From NCBI GenBank assembly GCA_013204025.1, contig JABMOW010000089.1, positions 31,234-95,233 of the forward strand: a stretch of 64,000 nucleotides of DNA, in the 5' to 3' direction. The DNA comes from Fidelibacterota bacterium (GTDB lineage Bacteria; Fidelibacterota; Marinisomatia; SCGC-AAA003-L08; JACNLC01). A program made the position numbers and the translations under genes. Below the pieces are notes generated by a model. The model had not been told where the DNA came from. It searched no databases and saw only the letters and a program-made list of their open reading frames with translations. Each line of letters starts with the position of its first letter. Position 1 is the first letter of the stretch. This document shows positions 26,601-36,049 of the stretch, in pieces.

Positions 26601-28298
26601 AATTTGCCATGGAGTATTGTGGAATCGTCTGATGCGAATTTTTTGTTTAGTAATAGTGGAATCAGTCCAAGTCAACCCGGATTTAGAGGTGGGGTCATAG
26701 AGATTGATCCAGTAACCTTTGATATAGCAGTTTATGATACTTCAGACGGAGTGTTAGACGGATTAAACGGCATTTATAATCCGTATTGGACCAATCGATA
26801 CCTTACCATCAATCAGATCAAAAAAGACCACCAAGGGGGCCTCTGGGTCGTAAATCCTTATTCAGAGGTGTACAATCATATCTCTGCGATTAAACTAACG
26901 GATGGATCTGGATGGGCACATGTGACCGGACCTGATGATACATCTTACCTTCCGCAGGAAGTGGCATTCGATGGGTTTGGTAGAGCGTGGTTTGCCATTC
27001 AATATGATGTACCCATGAATAATAATATCAGTGAATATTCCAACGGAGGTTTGCGTGTTTTAGATTTTGGGCAAACTTTTGACGATGAATCTGATGATGT
27101 GTGGATATCGGTTGTGAATGAAGATATCTTGCCATCCAGCAGTGTTTGGTCAATTGATATCGATCTAAATAACCATGTGTGGGTGGTCACAAGTGGTGGC
27201 ATTCAGGGATATGAGATGGAGAATACCGATCAGGGTATCGTTCTAATAGAGCTTTTGGATTGGCCAGCATATACACAAATTCCGTTTCATATTGGAGATC
27301 ATATCCGGGTTGACGCTGAAAATAATAAATGGATAACCACAAGGCATCATGGTGTTTTTGGAATCCTTTGGGATAGCAGCTTACTAGAGAACGGAGCAGG
27401 ATTCAACATCCAAAACAGCGGGATTTTATCAGACCTGGTATATGATGTCAGTTTTGACGGACAAACAAATCATGCTGCTTTTTCTACGCTTAATGGTATT
27501 TCTATTTATGATATGAGTTCCTTGCCTGAGTACACCTTTGTGCCGGTAGGAGATGCTAATGGCGATAATCAAACGGATGTAGGTGATGTGGTTATCATCG
27601 TTTTTTATATCCTTGGATTGTCTGAACCCGGATCCTTAAACCATTTTCAGGCAGATATGAACGTGGATGGGATGATTAATATCATTGACGTTGTATCCGT
27701 AGTTGATTATATCCTTGGACCTTCTTTATTGAAAATACAATATCCAAGAATAGTTAAAATACTAATTGATCTGAATGAAGTGACCATTAAACCGGATGGA
27801 GATATAATCGCCTATCATTTGGTTTTGGATTCTGATTCATTCGATCAAATAGAGGTTTTATCAAAGGATTGGATGGGATTTCAAAACGGTTCAGAATTTA
27901 TCGCTCTAAACTTAACCGCCTGCGAAGAATCGAGTTGTGATAATAATCTAAAGCTTTCCATGCATCAAAATAATTTTATTGAAAGTGGCCGCGGATGTAC
28001 TCGGGATGGTTTTTGTATTGATGTACTGGCTCCTGAAAAGTGGACTTTAAAGCCACCTTATCCAAACCCATTCAATCCAACTGTCACCATTGTTTATTCC
28101 ATCCCTGAACGGGAAGAATTAAGCATTCGCATTTATGATATTCTAGGCAGACAGGTGGATGAGTTATTCAATGGAATTCAGCAACCGGGGGAGCATTCAA
28201 TTTCCTGGAATGGGGAAAGATACGCATCAGGATTGTATCTTGTTCGAATCAACTATATGGGAAAATCCAAAATCAAAAAAATAATGTTGCTAAAATAG
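23661..28298 (+). CDS. Secreted C25 (gingipain-type) cysteine peptidase with propeller, dockerin and T9SS sorting domain
   Basis: The 1545-residue protein has a signal peptide and then a C25 peptidase domain. The catalytic pair is His246 in NYIGHGNETT and Cys282 in VVGSCDLGHYD, spaced as in gingipains. A beta-sandwich follows (to about 600). Next come repeats resembling two-component-regulator propeller blades (about 620-1290, e.g. DSHGNLWLGSG, DHQGGLWVVNP, DLNNHVWVVTSGG). A type I dockerin (about 1296-1355, two DxNxD loops) and a T9SS sorting domain (about 1468-1545) complete it. Secretion to the cell surface is expected; substrate is unknown. Confidence 0.92.
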   Translation: MFHRHICRLLAIFTGFLFTQDNVNYLILTSPELLSSASIISDLYEEETEPEFHLNTIVITTDIIYDQYPGVVESEAIRNFVIGMIDENDSLSYLLILGDETVVPPFYDIYGVPSDDFYSSLQLTIPQSQLSTGRIPISDPQVAIQIANKIRNYIINPPTGHWKSSALLIADDAHKAGGGDIMVEISHVSNSNNIFEQIKDVLEVNCLYGTEYQLFYGGGIPTLPEMTSDILDAINSGVGWINYIGHGNETTLADELILDMERDLTFMSPPEGKLPVWVVGSCDLGHYDDAECLTEALISKPDGAIAVITTTRLILSQPVGAYLDRLYSNVYNYSIGALNFRLGDLVRESKTGSSDYVFQLFGDPAMPIILPRQGNIINSYPDTLEVLTQNSVHVLENYQNDLSHLTVYGPPRFIHQVYDGWVNLDYQLPGERIYFGEFVGNAQFYLPLDYPLCESCPVELKVFSENIEQPFNNKIETISGIPAIAPGTITDFFPPSIILRYEGSEVMENQVINSPFLFEVIIQDTSGINLMNLPGHQIQYQIDGSSPVNITDQFTYNSNAIAEGVINLLLSDVLSGSHILQIEAWDNANNRAVFSRTVCFTNCEFPEVNESTLWTSITSLLTPNGLTGFSNGDQYAATTGGLLKLSLSSNTFENILPGEILKYSNLLSVNKDSHGNLWLGSGYPGTLQIYHPNEGLLRVIDNLNFDEISSIYYHDNSAYAIGKIDGEPCIIEFRLDDNDLPYYQATYQSFPVIPNSISHISFDGDTIYIATSAGVFAGSIGEGMLSFSVSWDQVFNGWQPKLFFPGENPIMVTTTDILVETNSSWNSIITNLQGTILDAGWTSDGHFYVLSSTRFYEFDNTFSLISGYPLSPPSEATFTSYYSDIDHHILGINKRGIRVINRETLSATMYIPNTLFSNEMNAITYATDGSVAGVSRKGMFHFAENIITNFIASSQTSGYVLDQLEETTFSAISMNYSPGSNLPWSIVESSDANFLFSNSGISPSQPGFRGGVIEIDPVTFDIAVYDTSDGVLDGLNGIYNPYWTNRYLTINQIKKDHQGGLWVVNPYSEVYNHISAIKLTDGSGWAHVTGPDDTSYLPQEVAFDGFGRAWFAIQYDVPMNNNISEYSNGGLRVLDFGQTFDDESDDVWISVVNEDILPSSSVWSIDIDLNNHVWVVTSGGIQGYEMENTDQGIVLIELLDWPAYTQIPFHIGDHIRVDAENNKWITTRHHGVFGILWDSSLLENGAGFNIQNSGILSDLVYDVSFDGQTNHAAFSTLNGISIYDMSSLPEYTFVPVGDANGDNQTDVGDVVIIVFYILGLSEPGSLNHFQADMNVDGMINIIDVVSVVDYILGPSLLKIQYPRIVKILIDLNEVTIKPDGDIIAYHLVLDSDSFDQIEVLSKDWMGFQNGSEFIALNLTACEESSCDNNLKLSMHQNNFIESGRGCTRDGFCIDVLAPEKWTLKPPYPNPFNPTVTIVYSIPEREELSIRIYDILGRQVDELFNGIQQPGEHSISWNGERYASGLYLVRINYMGKSKIKKIMLLK

Positions 28299-28307
28299 AG
28301 CAATATA

Positions 28308-29096
28308 TTGTATTTAACTATTAGTTTAATCATTTCCTCAATTATGACACTTGTATTCTGGCATAATCCGTTGATAACGTCAAATGGCACTAATCAGGTT
28401 GAACCAGGGTTTGCTTTGACATTTGATGACGATACCATATCGGAGTGGTATGAGATTCGACCGTTGTTGAAAAATAATAATATCAAGGCAACATTTTTTA
28501 TTTCTTCGAAGGGTAATTTTTCTAAAACTGAAATTGCCATGCTACAGGAACTCATTAAAGACGGACACGAAATTGGAGTTCATGGATGGTCTCACGAAAA
28601 CTCGATTGAAAGGTTAAAATATCAAAACGCCGCAGATTATGTAAATGATGAATTGATAAAGTTGAAAGAATATCTTCAGCATGTTGAAATAGAGACATCG
28701 AGCTTTGCATATGTTAATGGAATCAGAAATAAAAAATTGGATAAGCTTGTTGCTGAACATTTTACGCATATTCGAGCAGTGAGTGAATCTCAACGACATG
28801 TTCCCGTAAAAAATATCCAAACGGTAGATGATATTTATTTTGAAGGTAGGGGAGAACAAACTATTAATTCGTTATGTATCGATTCTTTGCAAAAATTATC
28901 GATTGAAGATTTCAATTTTATATTCGACCGGATTGCACACAATAACGAAATTGTTACTTTCTACGCCCATAAACCGGTTTACAAAAACACAGATTTGACA
29001 TGGGATGTTCAAATTCAATTTTTGCAGGAAATATTTGATTTGGCGAATCATTTCGGTTTGCGCTCTTATCTGTTTAGGGAAATCCCTCATGCTTGA
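28308..29096 (+). CDS. Polysaccharide deacetylase family protein
   Basis: The 262-residue protein has an N-terminal hydrophobic segment and a NodB-type domain with FALTFDDD (metal-binding Asp), KATFFISSKGNF, and EIGVHGWSHEN (HxxxH). It would remove acetyl groups from a surface or wall glycan outside the cytoplasm. The TTG at 28308 is a weak start without a ribosome binding site; ATG 28344 is an alternative that shortens the signal segment. It overlaps the RNase Z-like gene by 8 bases. Confidence 0.82.
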   Translation: MYLTISLIISSIMTLVFWHNPLITSNGTNQVEPGFALTFDDDTISEWYEIRPLLKNNNIKATFFISSKGNFSKTEIAMLQELIKDGHEIGVHGWSHENSIERLKYQNAADYVNDELIKLKEYLQHVEIETSSFAYVNGIRNKKLDKLVAEHFTHIRAVSESQRHVPVKNIQTVDDIYFEGRGEQTINSLCIDSLQKLSIEDFNFIFDRIAHNNEIVTFYAHKPVYKNTDLTWDVQIQFLQEIFDLANHFGLRSYLFREIPHA

Positions 29097-29841
29097 ATCC
29101 ATTCAATTTTTAGGCTATTCAGGAGGCGTCCCAACAACCAATTCGAGTACTTCTTCATGTGTAATTGATATTGGTGGATCTTTTGTCCTTGTGGACTGTG
29201 CCGAGAACACTTTTATCAATCTGATAAAAGGAAAATACCCTTTGGGGAAAATACACTCCATTTTCATCACTCATCTCCATCCTGATCATATGGGAGGATT
29301 GATTCCTTTTTTATTTTATAAACATGTTATTCGTAATCAAAGTGAGATTACTTTATACGGTCCAGATAATCTTGAATCATATTTAAAAACTAATTTTGAA
29401 TATCAGGGATTTAATCCTTCTTATCCCATAAATGTCATCAATTTCTCCCGTCAGATGGAATATCAGATCCAAAATGATTTTACAATCAAAGCGTTAATGG
29501 TTGTGCACGGGTTACCCTGTTTTGCATATCGATTTTATGATGGTAATAAAAGTCTCACGTATGTGACTGATACTCGGAAATTTGATCAATTGTACAAGTT
29601 TGCACAAGACACAGATTTATTAGTTTTAGAATCAACTTTTCCCGATGGTATGGAGCAACGTGCACATGACAAATTCCACCTTTCCATTTCTGATGCGCTT
29701 GAGATTGCCAAAACTGTAAACGCCAAACGATTGATCTTGACACACTTCAGTCCCAGAATTGGACAAAATAGCCTGTCTAATGTTAGTTACAATGGACATC
29801 CATGTTTTATTGGTTTACAGAAAACCAAACTGAATTATTAA
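29089..29841 (+). CDS. Metallo-beta-lactamase fold hydrolase, RNase Z-like
   Basis: The 250-residue protein shows the MBL metal motif THLHPDHMGG (HxHxDH), a later VVHGLPCFAYRF histidine, TYVTDTR (Asp ligand) and LILTHFSPR (His ligand). The arrangement is that of ribonuclease Z and relatives, but the exosite arm of true RNase Z is not visible, so tRNA 3' processing is only possible. The frame is open from 29005; ATG 29089 starts directly with the LGYSGGVPT strand and overlaps the deacetylase stop. Confidence 0.82.
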   Translation: MLESIQFLGYSGGVPTTNSSTSSCVIDIGGSFVLVDCAENTFINLIKGKYPLGKIHSIFITHLHPDHMGGLIPFLFYKHVIRNQSEITLYGPDNLESYLKTNFEYQGFNPSYPINVINFSRQMEYQIQNDFTIKALMVVHGLPCFAYRFYDGNKSLTYVTDTRKFDQLYKFAQDTDLLVLESTFPDGMEQRAHDKFHLSISDALEIAKTVNAKRLILTHFSPRIGQNSLSNVSYNGHPCFIGLQKTKLNY

Positions 29842-29943
29842 TTTCCATATAAATATTATTTATTCACCACGCACTAACTGAATTTTCAATAAATTATACA
29901 GGCGTTTCGCATTTGATATCTTTTTATTAACGAAAATTATTTT

Positions 29944-31770
29944 ATGACCACTGAAGAATTGAAAAGATTAGAACAGGAATACTCTAATGCTGCGGGCATT
30001 GATAGAATTGATCTATTGCACGACCTTTCAAAGGGTTATTTACATTCCAATCCACTAAAAACTGTCAGGTATGCTGAAATCGCTCTTGACCTGTCAAGTG
30101 ATTTACAGAACGAAGAAAAAATTGCCTTATCGTATAAATATCTTGGTAGTGGAAACAATCTGCTCAATAACTACAATAGATCATTAGATTATTTTAAACA
30201 ATCGCTGGCCATCCAAGCCGAACTGAATGACAAAAGCGGTAGTTCAGCCTCATTAAACAATATCGCTGTGACGTACTCATTGTTAGGGAATAATGAAAAA
30301 GCATTAACTCACTATTTACAAGCCTTAGATATTTTTGAAGAAATAAAACATACAAAGGGTATTGCTGCCTGCGTTAGCAATATTGGGATATTGTACAAAA
30401 AATTTGGCGAACTTGATAAGGCTAAATCTTATTATGAAAAATCTCTGAAAGTTGCAGGAGATAATCTGAACGAATACGGCATTGCAGCTGCGCTTAATAA
30501 TATTGGTGAAATTCACAATATGGCTGGTGACTATTCATTGGCTTTGGATTTTTTCAACAGATCAAAAACTGTTGCAGAGAAGATTGACAATTTCGAATTA
30601 CAGATTAGTGTGAATAATAATCTTGGGGTTATTCACATGGTACTTGAGGATTACTCCACAGCTATAACCGTTTTACTGGATTCTTTTAGGTTGAGTAATG
30701 AAGTATCAAAGACCGATGGAATGATCTCATCGTTGATTAATATCTCTAAATGTTACATGTATCTTGAGAATTATTCCACTGCATTAAGCAACATGACTGA
30801 GGCCGTGAAACTGGCAGAGACTCTGAAAGGCTCACCTGATATAATGCTGGAAATCCATTCGTCTTTTACCGATATTTATTATCATAAAGGTGATTATCAA
30901 AACGCATTTTATTCATTAAAAAAGTATCAGGATAAGAAATCCGAAATAATGAATGAATCAGCCAGAATGAATATCGCTGAACTGCATACCAAATATGAAT
31001 CTGATAAAAAAGAAAAAGAAGCTGAATTATTCCGCTTGAAAAACGTGGAATTAAAATCCAAAAATGCAGAATTACAGCGATTAAACGCTACCAAGAATAA
31101 GTTTTTCTCAATCATTGCCCATGATTTACGAAATCCTTTCCATGCTCTGTTGGGGATGTTAAGTTATTTCTCAACACATATTAGCGAATTAGAGCTGTAC
31201 GAGATTTCCGAAATTGCATCTCAACTGAAACAATCGTCTGAACAGGTGAACAAATTACTTGAGAATCTATTGGACTGGGCTAAAATTCAAACGGATGATA
31301 TAATTGCAATCCCTACCCATTTTGATATTGCAGGTTTAGTTGATGAAAATGTTCAACTGCTTAATACGATGGCGAATAGTAAACAAATTACTCTTTCGAA
31401 TTTAGTTAAAAATGGTATTACGGTTTTAGCAGATCAGAGGATGATAAATTCTGTGATCCAAAATTGTATTACGAACTCAATTAAGTTCACGTCGAGAGAA
31501 GGGCAGATCACAATTATTAGCAAGCAGTTGAAAAAAATAATTGAAATAGAGATCAGAGATAATGGCGTCGGCATTGACGATGCTAATATTAGGAAGCTGT
31601 TTAAAGAGGAAGAGCAAATCCATACTCGGGGTACTGAAGACGAGAAAGGGACAGGTTTAGGCCTCTTATTATCCAAAGAATTTATTGAGAAAAATAATGG
31701 ATCAATTTGGGTGGTTTCAAAAAAAGATGAAGGAACTTCTTTGTTTATAACAATCCCATTGGCAGATTGA
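29944..31770 (+). CDS. Cytoplasmic TPR sensor histidine kinase
   Basis: The 608-residue protein has roughly eight tetratricopeptide repeats (about 20-330, SLNNIAVTYSLLGNNEKAL pattern), a coiled coil (about 335-385), a HisKA dimerisation domain with the phospho-acceptor His393 in IIAHDLRNP, and an HATPase domain (NCITNSIKFT, DNGVGID, GTGLGL). There is no signal peptide or membrane helix, so it senses an internal cue or a protein partner through the TPR array. No response regulator is encoded nearby. Confidence 0.93.
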   Translation: MTTEELKRLEQEYSNAAGIDRIDLLHDLSKGYLHSNPLKTVRYAEIALDLSSDLQNEEKIALSYKYLGSGNNLLNNYNRSLDYFKQSLAIQAELNDKSGSSASLNNIAVTYSLLGNNEKALTHYLQALDIFEEIKHTKGIAACVSNIGILYKKFGELDKAKSYYEKSLKVAGDNLNEYGIAAALNNIGEIHNMAGDYSLALDFFNRSKTVAEKIDNFELQISVNNNLGVIHMVLEDYSTAITVLLDSFRLSNEVSKTDGMISSLINISKCYMYLENYSTALSNMTEAVKLAETLKGSPDIMLEIHSSFTDIYYHKGDYQNAFYSLKKYQDKKSEIMNESARMNIAELHTKYESDKKEKEAELFRLKNVELKSKNAELQRLNATKNKFFSIIAHDLRNPFHALLGMLSYFSTHISELELYEISEIASQLKQSSEQVNKLLENLLDWAKIQTDDIIAIPTHFDIAGLVDENVQLLNTMANSKQITLSNLVKNGITVLADQRMINSVIQNCITNSIKFTSREGQITIISKQLKKIIEIEIRDNGVGIDDANIRKLFKEEEQIHTRGTEDEKGTGLGLLLSKEFIEKNNGSIWVVSKKDEGTSLFITIPLAD

Positions 31771-31814
31771 TTGGTATAAATAATTGTATCTTATAAGCCA
31801 TCTTTTGAAAGTTG

Positions 31815-31898
31815 TACCGAGGGTGGGAATCGAACCCACACGACCCAAGGGTCACCGGATTTTGAGTCCGGCGCGTCTACCAATTTCACCACCTCGGC
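31815..31898 (-). tRNA. tRNA-Leu (anticodon CAA)
   Basis: On the minus strand, a class II tRNA folds with acceptor GCCGAGG, a CCGGA/TCCGG anticodon stem around loop CTCAAAA, a long variable arm (GTGACCCTTGGGTCGT) and T loop TTCGATT. The 84-base length and anticodon CAA identify leucine. CCA is not encoded. Confidence 0.95.
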
Positions 31899-32102
31899 AT
31901 TTTTCAGGAGCGGAAATTTATTCAGTTATTCATTATAAAACGAACATTATTAGAATGATTGATGATAATATTGGACTTCTCTAAACGTTTTCTACATTTA
32001 ATAATAATTATTCCCACAAAGATTGTTCATTTAATCATTGGATTAATTTATTCAGAATAGGTAGAATTTCATCAAGTACATCATATCAAGAAAGGTCAAA
32101 TC

Positions 32103-33908
32103 ATGACATTCAAAACGATCTCTGAGTTATTTTATAGCACGGTTACTTCTCCAACGGACAAGAATATATTTTTCTACAAGAAAGATGGAAGTTGGAATGG
32201 CATTTCAAAATCTCAAGTTTTGGATATGGTGTCATGTATGACCTTTGCATTCAGAAAAAACAAAATCGGCAGCGGAAATAATGTCGCAATCATCTCTAGC
32301 AATAATCCTTTTTGGGCAATATCTGATTATGGAATAATTTGTTCAGGAGCTGCCAGCGTAAGCATATATCCGACCTTAATCCCTAACCAAATTAAGTACA
32401 TTATCAATAATTCTGAATCAGTCAGCGCTTTTGTTGAGAACCAGGAACAATTAGGGAAAGTGCAACAGATTTGGGACGAATGTCCATTGCTTAACTTTGC
32501 AGTTGTTCTGGATAACTCATCGGACGGATCTGACAAAAGAATTCTCAACCTTTCTGATTTTTTCGACACTGGCAGAGCTTTTCAGGAAAGCTCTGATATA
32601 TCTTTTGAAGATTTAGTCAAGATTCCAAAACCGGATGATTTATTGACTCTCATCTATACTTCAGGTACAACGGGAGATCCCAAAGGTGTAATGTTATCTC
32701 ATCAAAATATGGTTTCTAACGTTCTCGGAACGATGGAAAAAATTGAGTTTTTCGAAGATGACATTTTTCTTTCGTACTTACCTTTAAGCCATTCTTTTGA
32801 AAGAATGGGGGGGCATTTTACTGCTTTTAGTAAAGGAAGCTCGGTTTACTATTCAGAGAGTATTGAAGCATTACCACAGAACATGATTGATGTAAAACCT
32901 ACGGTTATGTTAAGCGTTCCCAGATTGTACGAGAAAATGTACGCTAAAGTATTGGATAATATCAATAGTGCCTCTGGACTGAAACAAAAAATATTCTGGT
33001 GGAGCATTGGTACAGGACGGGAAATATTAGACTATAATATTAAAGGGAAAGCTATTCCGTTTATTCTTGAAAAAAAATATAATCTGGCAAAAAAATTAGT
33101 ATTTAATAAAATAAAAGATAAAATTGGGGGTAGACTCCGCTATTTCGTTTCCGGAGGAGCGCCTTTATCTCAGGAGATAGCTGAGTTTTTTGCTGCCGCG
33201 AATGTGATGATCCTTGAAGGTTATGGATTAACTGAAACCAGTCCGGTTTTAACAGCCAATACACCGTCTGAATTACGATTTGGTACGGTCGGCAAACCAT
33301 TAAATAATGTTGAAGTAAAGATTGCTCCTGATGGAGAGATTATTGTCCGTGGACCAAACATCATGTTGGGCTATTATAAGAATGAGCAAGAGACACGTGA
33401 TGTTCTTAATAATGAGGGTTGGTTTTCAACTGGAGATATAGGATTTCTGGATGATGATGGTTACCTTAAAATTACAGATAGAAAAAAGAATATACTCGTC
33501 ACATCTGGAGGAAAAAACATTGCTCCTGCGCCTATTGAAAATTCTTTAATAAATTCTATTTATATTGACCAAGCCGTGGTAATAGGTGATCAACGAAATT
33601 TTATTAGCGCACTCATTGTTCCAAATTTTGAATATGTTGGTAAATATCTCTCAAGCAAAGAAATATCAATATCCGATCCAGAGGCAATTGTGGAGCACCC
33701 AGAAGCGATTTCACTTTTCGAGAAGGAAGTACAAAATGCAATGGAATCATTCTCCCATTATGAAAGAATAAAGAAGTTTACATTATTATCATCACTTTTC
33801 ACCATCGAAAAAGGTGAAATAACTCCTTCTCTAAAGATAGTTCGAAAAGTGGTTATTCGTAATTACAGCGATTTAATAGAATCCATGTATTCAGAAAGAA
33901 AAAACTAA
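32103..33908 (+). CDS. Long-chain acyl-CoA synthetase (AMP-forming, FadD15 type)
   Basis: The 601-residue enzyme activates fatty acids to acyl-CoA by way of an acyl-adenylate. Motifs are LIYTSGTTGDPKG (about 181-193, P-loop), GYGLTETSP (adenine binding), STGDIGFLDDDGYLKITDR and the C-terminal domain hinge KNILVTSGGKNIAPAPIE. The length and motif spacing fit the FACL/FadD15 group. A GGTCAAATC spacer with AAAGG precedes the ATG. purM starts 2 bases after the stop. Confidence 0.93.
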   Translation: MTFKTISELFYSTVTSPTDKNIFFYKKDGSWNGISKSQVLDMVSCMTFAFRKNKIGSGNNVAIISSNNPFWAISDYGIICSGAASVSIYPTLIPNQIKYIINNSESVSAFVENQEQLGKVQQIWDECPLLNFAVVLDNSSDGSDKRILNLSDFFDTGRAFQESSDISFEDLVKIPKPDDLLTLIYTSGTTGDPKGVMLSHQNMVSNVLGTMEKIEFFEDDIFLSYLPLSHSFERMGGHFTAFSKGSSVYYSESIEALPQNMIDVKPTVMLSVPRLYEKMYAKVLDNINSASGLKQKIFWWSIGTGREILDYNIKGKAIPFILEKKYNLAKKLVFNKIKDKIGGRLRYFVSGGAPLSQEIAEFFAAANVMILEGYGLTETSPVLTANTPSELRFGTVGKPLNNVEVKIAPDGEIIVRGPNIMLGYYKNEQETRDVLNNEGWFSTGDIGFLDDDGYLKITDRKKNILVTSGGKNIAPAPIENSLINSIYIDQAVVIGDQRNFISALIVPNFEYVGKYLSSKEISISDPEAIVEHPEAISLFEKEVQNAMESFSHYERIKKFTLLSSLFTIEKGEITPSLKIVRKVVIRNYSDLIESMYSERKN

Positions 33909-33910
33909 AT

Positions 33911-34906
33911 TTGACTACTACTTATAAAGATAGCGGTGTCGACATTGATACAGCAAATGAGTCGATCCAACGGATCAAAAAACATGTCAAATCCACATAT
34001 AATTCAAATGTTCTGACTGAAATCGGGTCTTTTGGTGGATGTTTTGAATTTCCTACGAAATCCTATAATAAACCGGTATTAGTATCCAGTACAGATGGCG
34101 TGGGCACGAAATTAAAGATTGCATTCCTGATGGGAAAACATTACACGATTGGACAATGTCTTGTAAATCATTGTGTTAATGACATCCTTACAACTGGAGC
34201 AATACCGCTTTTTTTTCTGGACTATTTTGCAACATCACGCCTTGAGCCACAGGTAGTAGAGCAAGTGGTTGAAGGTTTGTCAATAGCTTGTAAGGAAAAT
34301 AAGTGTGCACTTATTGGTGGAGAAACTGCTGAAATGCCCGGATTCTATCAAATGGGTGAATATGATATGTCGGGTACGATTACCGGAGTCGTAGAAAAAG
34401 ATCAACTGCTATCCAATCGATCAGTTTCAAAAGGTGATGTGTTAGTTGGATTAAAATCATCTGGTTTACATACGAATGGATACTCTTTGGCGCGACATGT
34501 TCTTCTATCACATTTTGACGTAGATGATTATGTCGACGAACTGGATCTCGCTTTAGGTGAAGAATTATTAAAAATCCACAGATCGTACCTTTCTATTGTT
34601 CAACCCATTCTCAAACAACCCTGGCTAAAGGCAATCAGCCATATCACAGGTGGAGGACTTGTTGAAAACACAAATCGTGTGATAGGTGACAATTTGAAAC
34701 TTGTGATTAATTGGGAATCTTGGGATGTACCTGCAATTTTTAAGCTGATTCAGAATCTTGGTAAGGTTCCGGAAGATGATATGAGAAGAGCAATGAATAT
34801 GGGCATCGGAATGGTGTTTATCGTTGACCAAAACCATGTCGATAAGGTAACCACACATCTTTCAGAGATGAATGAGCCACATGTCATTATCGGAAATATT
34901 GAATAA
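33911..34906 (+). CDS. purM: Phosphoribosylformylglycinamidine cyclo-ligase PurM
   Basis: PurM (AIR synthetase) closes the imidazole ring in purine synthesis. The 331 residues show GGCFEFPTKS, SSTDGVGTKLKIA, CLVNHCVNDILTTGA, GGETAEMPGFY and HITGGGLVEN. The start is TTG, close behind the acyl-CoA synthetase stop, and gpsA follows after 3 bases. Confidence 0.95.
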   Translation: MTTTYKDSGVDIDTANESIQRIKKHVKSTYNSNVLTEIGSFGGCFEFPTKSYNKPVLVSSTDGVGTKLKIAFLMGKHYTIGQCLVNHCVNDILTTGAIPLFFLDYFATSRLEPQVVEQVVEGLSIACKENKCALIGGETAEMPGFYQMGEYDMSGTITGVVEKDQLLSNRSVSKGDVLVGLKSSGLHTNGYSLARHVLLSHFDVDDYVDELDLALGEELLKIHRSYLSIVQPILKQPWLKAISHITGGGLVENTNRVIGDNLKLVINWESWDVPAIFKLIQNLGKVPEDDMRRAMNMGIGMVFIVDQNHVDKVTTHLSEMNEPHVIIGNIE

Positions 34907-34909
34907 ATT

Positions 34910-35899
34910 TTGAAAGTATTTATTCTTGGTGCAGGTACTTGGGGAACCGCTTTAGGTGGTGTTTTACACGATAATAATCATGAAATAGTTTTATGGCATG
35001 TAGAAGAAAATATTGCCCGGGATATGGAGCTTTCCCGTATTAATCCTAACTTACCAGATTACCGAATACCTGATGAAATTAAAATAACTAATGAATTTGA
35101 CCATATTGAAAATTCAGACATTATATTAATTACTGTTCCAAGTCAGTTTATTCGCGATGTCATCCAAAAACTTCCTCCGACTAGAAAAGATGCTATTTTT
35201 GTATTCGGAAGTAAAGGAATTGAAAATAATTCACTATTGCGAATTTCCCAAGTCATCAATCAATTTTCTGGAATTTCATATGATAGAATTGTTGCATTAT
35301 CTGGCCCCAGTCATGCTGAAGAAGTATGTGTTAAATTGCCTACAGCAGTTGTTTCTGCGTCAAAAAACTTTCATGCAGCTAGATTTGTACAAAAGATTTT
35401 TAATAACAATTTTTTCAGAGTCTATTCTAGTAATGATATTGTTGGTGTTGAAATAGGAGGGGCAGTTAAAAACGTGATCGCCATAGCTGCCGGCATTTGT
35501 GATGGTGTTGGATATGGTCATAATACAACGGCTGCTTTAATTACTCGCGGTTTAGCCGAAATAACCAGACTCGGTGTTTCGTTAGGTGGAGAGAAGGAAA
35601 CTTTTTTTGGATTAAGTGGACTTGGTGACCTCATTGTGACTGCAAATTCATCCTTAAGCAGGAATCGTTATGTGGGAGAGAATATTGGAAAAGGGAAAAC
35701 TCTGACTGAAGTTCTTTCAAGTATGAATATGATCGCGGAAGGAGTTAAAACATCTCAATCTGTCCATGATCTTGTACTTCGCCATGGAGTGGAAATGCCT
35801 ATATCAGAGCAGATCTACGCTGTTCTGTTTGATGAAAAAGATCCTAAAAAGGCAATAAATGATCTGATGACTCGCGCCCCAATTGATGAAAAATTCTAA
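34910..35899 (+). CDS. gpsA: Glycerol-3-phosphate dehydrogenase [NAD(P)+]
   Basis: GpsA reduces dihydroxyacetone phosphate to sn-glycerol-3-phosphate for phospholipid synthesis. The 329 residues show the Rossmann motif ILGAGTWGTALG, VFGSKGIE, LSGPSHAEEV, the catalytic Lys in GGAVKNVIAIAAGI, and GLSGLGDLIVT. The start is TTG. With the acyl-CoA synthetase upstream it forms a lipid-precursor operon interrupted by purM. Confidence 0.95.
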   Translation: MKVFILGAGTWGTALGGVLHDNNHEIVLWHVEENIARDMELSRINPNLPDYRIPDEIKITNEFDHIENSDIILITVPSQFIRDVIQKLPPTRKDAIFVFGSKGIENNSLLRISQVINQFSGISYDRIVALSGPSHAEEVCVKLPTAVVSASKNFHAARFVQKIFNNNFFRVYSSNDIVGVEIGGAVKNVIAIAAGICDGVGYGHNTTAALITRGLAEITRLGVSLGGEKETFFGLSGLGDLIVTANSSLSRNRYVGENIGKGKTLTEVLSSMNMIAEGVKTSQSVHDLVLRHGVEMPISEQIYAVLFDEKDPKKAINDLMTRAPIDEKF

Positions 35900-35985
35900 T
35901 TCATAACATCATACATAATTCGCTCCAATTTCATTCACCTTTTTGTAAATACATTTATTCAGACACAGCAGCATGTTAAATGCTT

Positions 35986-36012
35986 TTGATGGAAACGCCC
36001 ATCAACTATAAT
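35986..36012 (+). promoter_or_regulatory. Candidate promoter for tRNA-Arg
   Basis: A perfect TATAAT (36007-36012) lies 38 bases before the tRNA. TTGATG (35986-35991) is a possible -35 with a short 15-base spacer; TTTTGA one register earlier gives 17. A small inverted repeat (TGATGG/CCATCA) spans the spacer. Confidence 0.4.
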
Positions 36013-36049
36013 TTCGCATGCTTTTTCAGGGATATTTTTAGGAATTACT

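Noticed and set aside
31784..31984. 66-codon plus-strand reading frame over the tRNA-Leu
   Set aside because: It is the reverse strand of tRNA-Leu (the peptide VGIEPTRPKGHRILSPARLP is a well-known false protein from tRNA-Leu).
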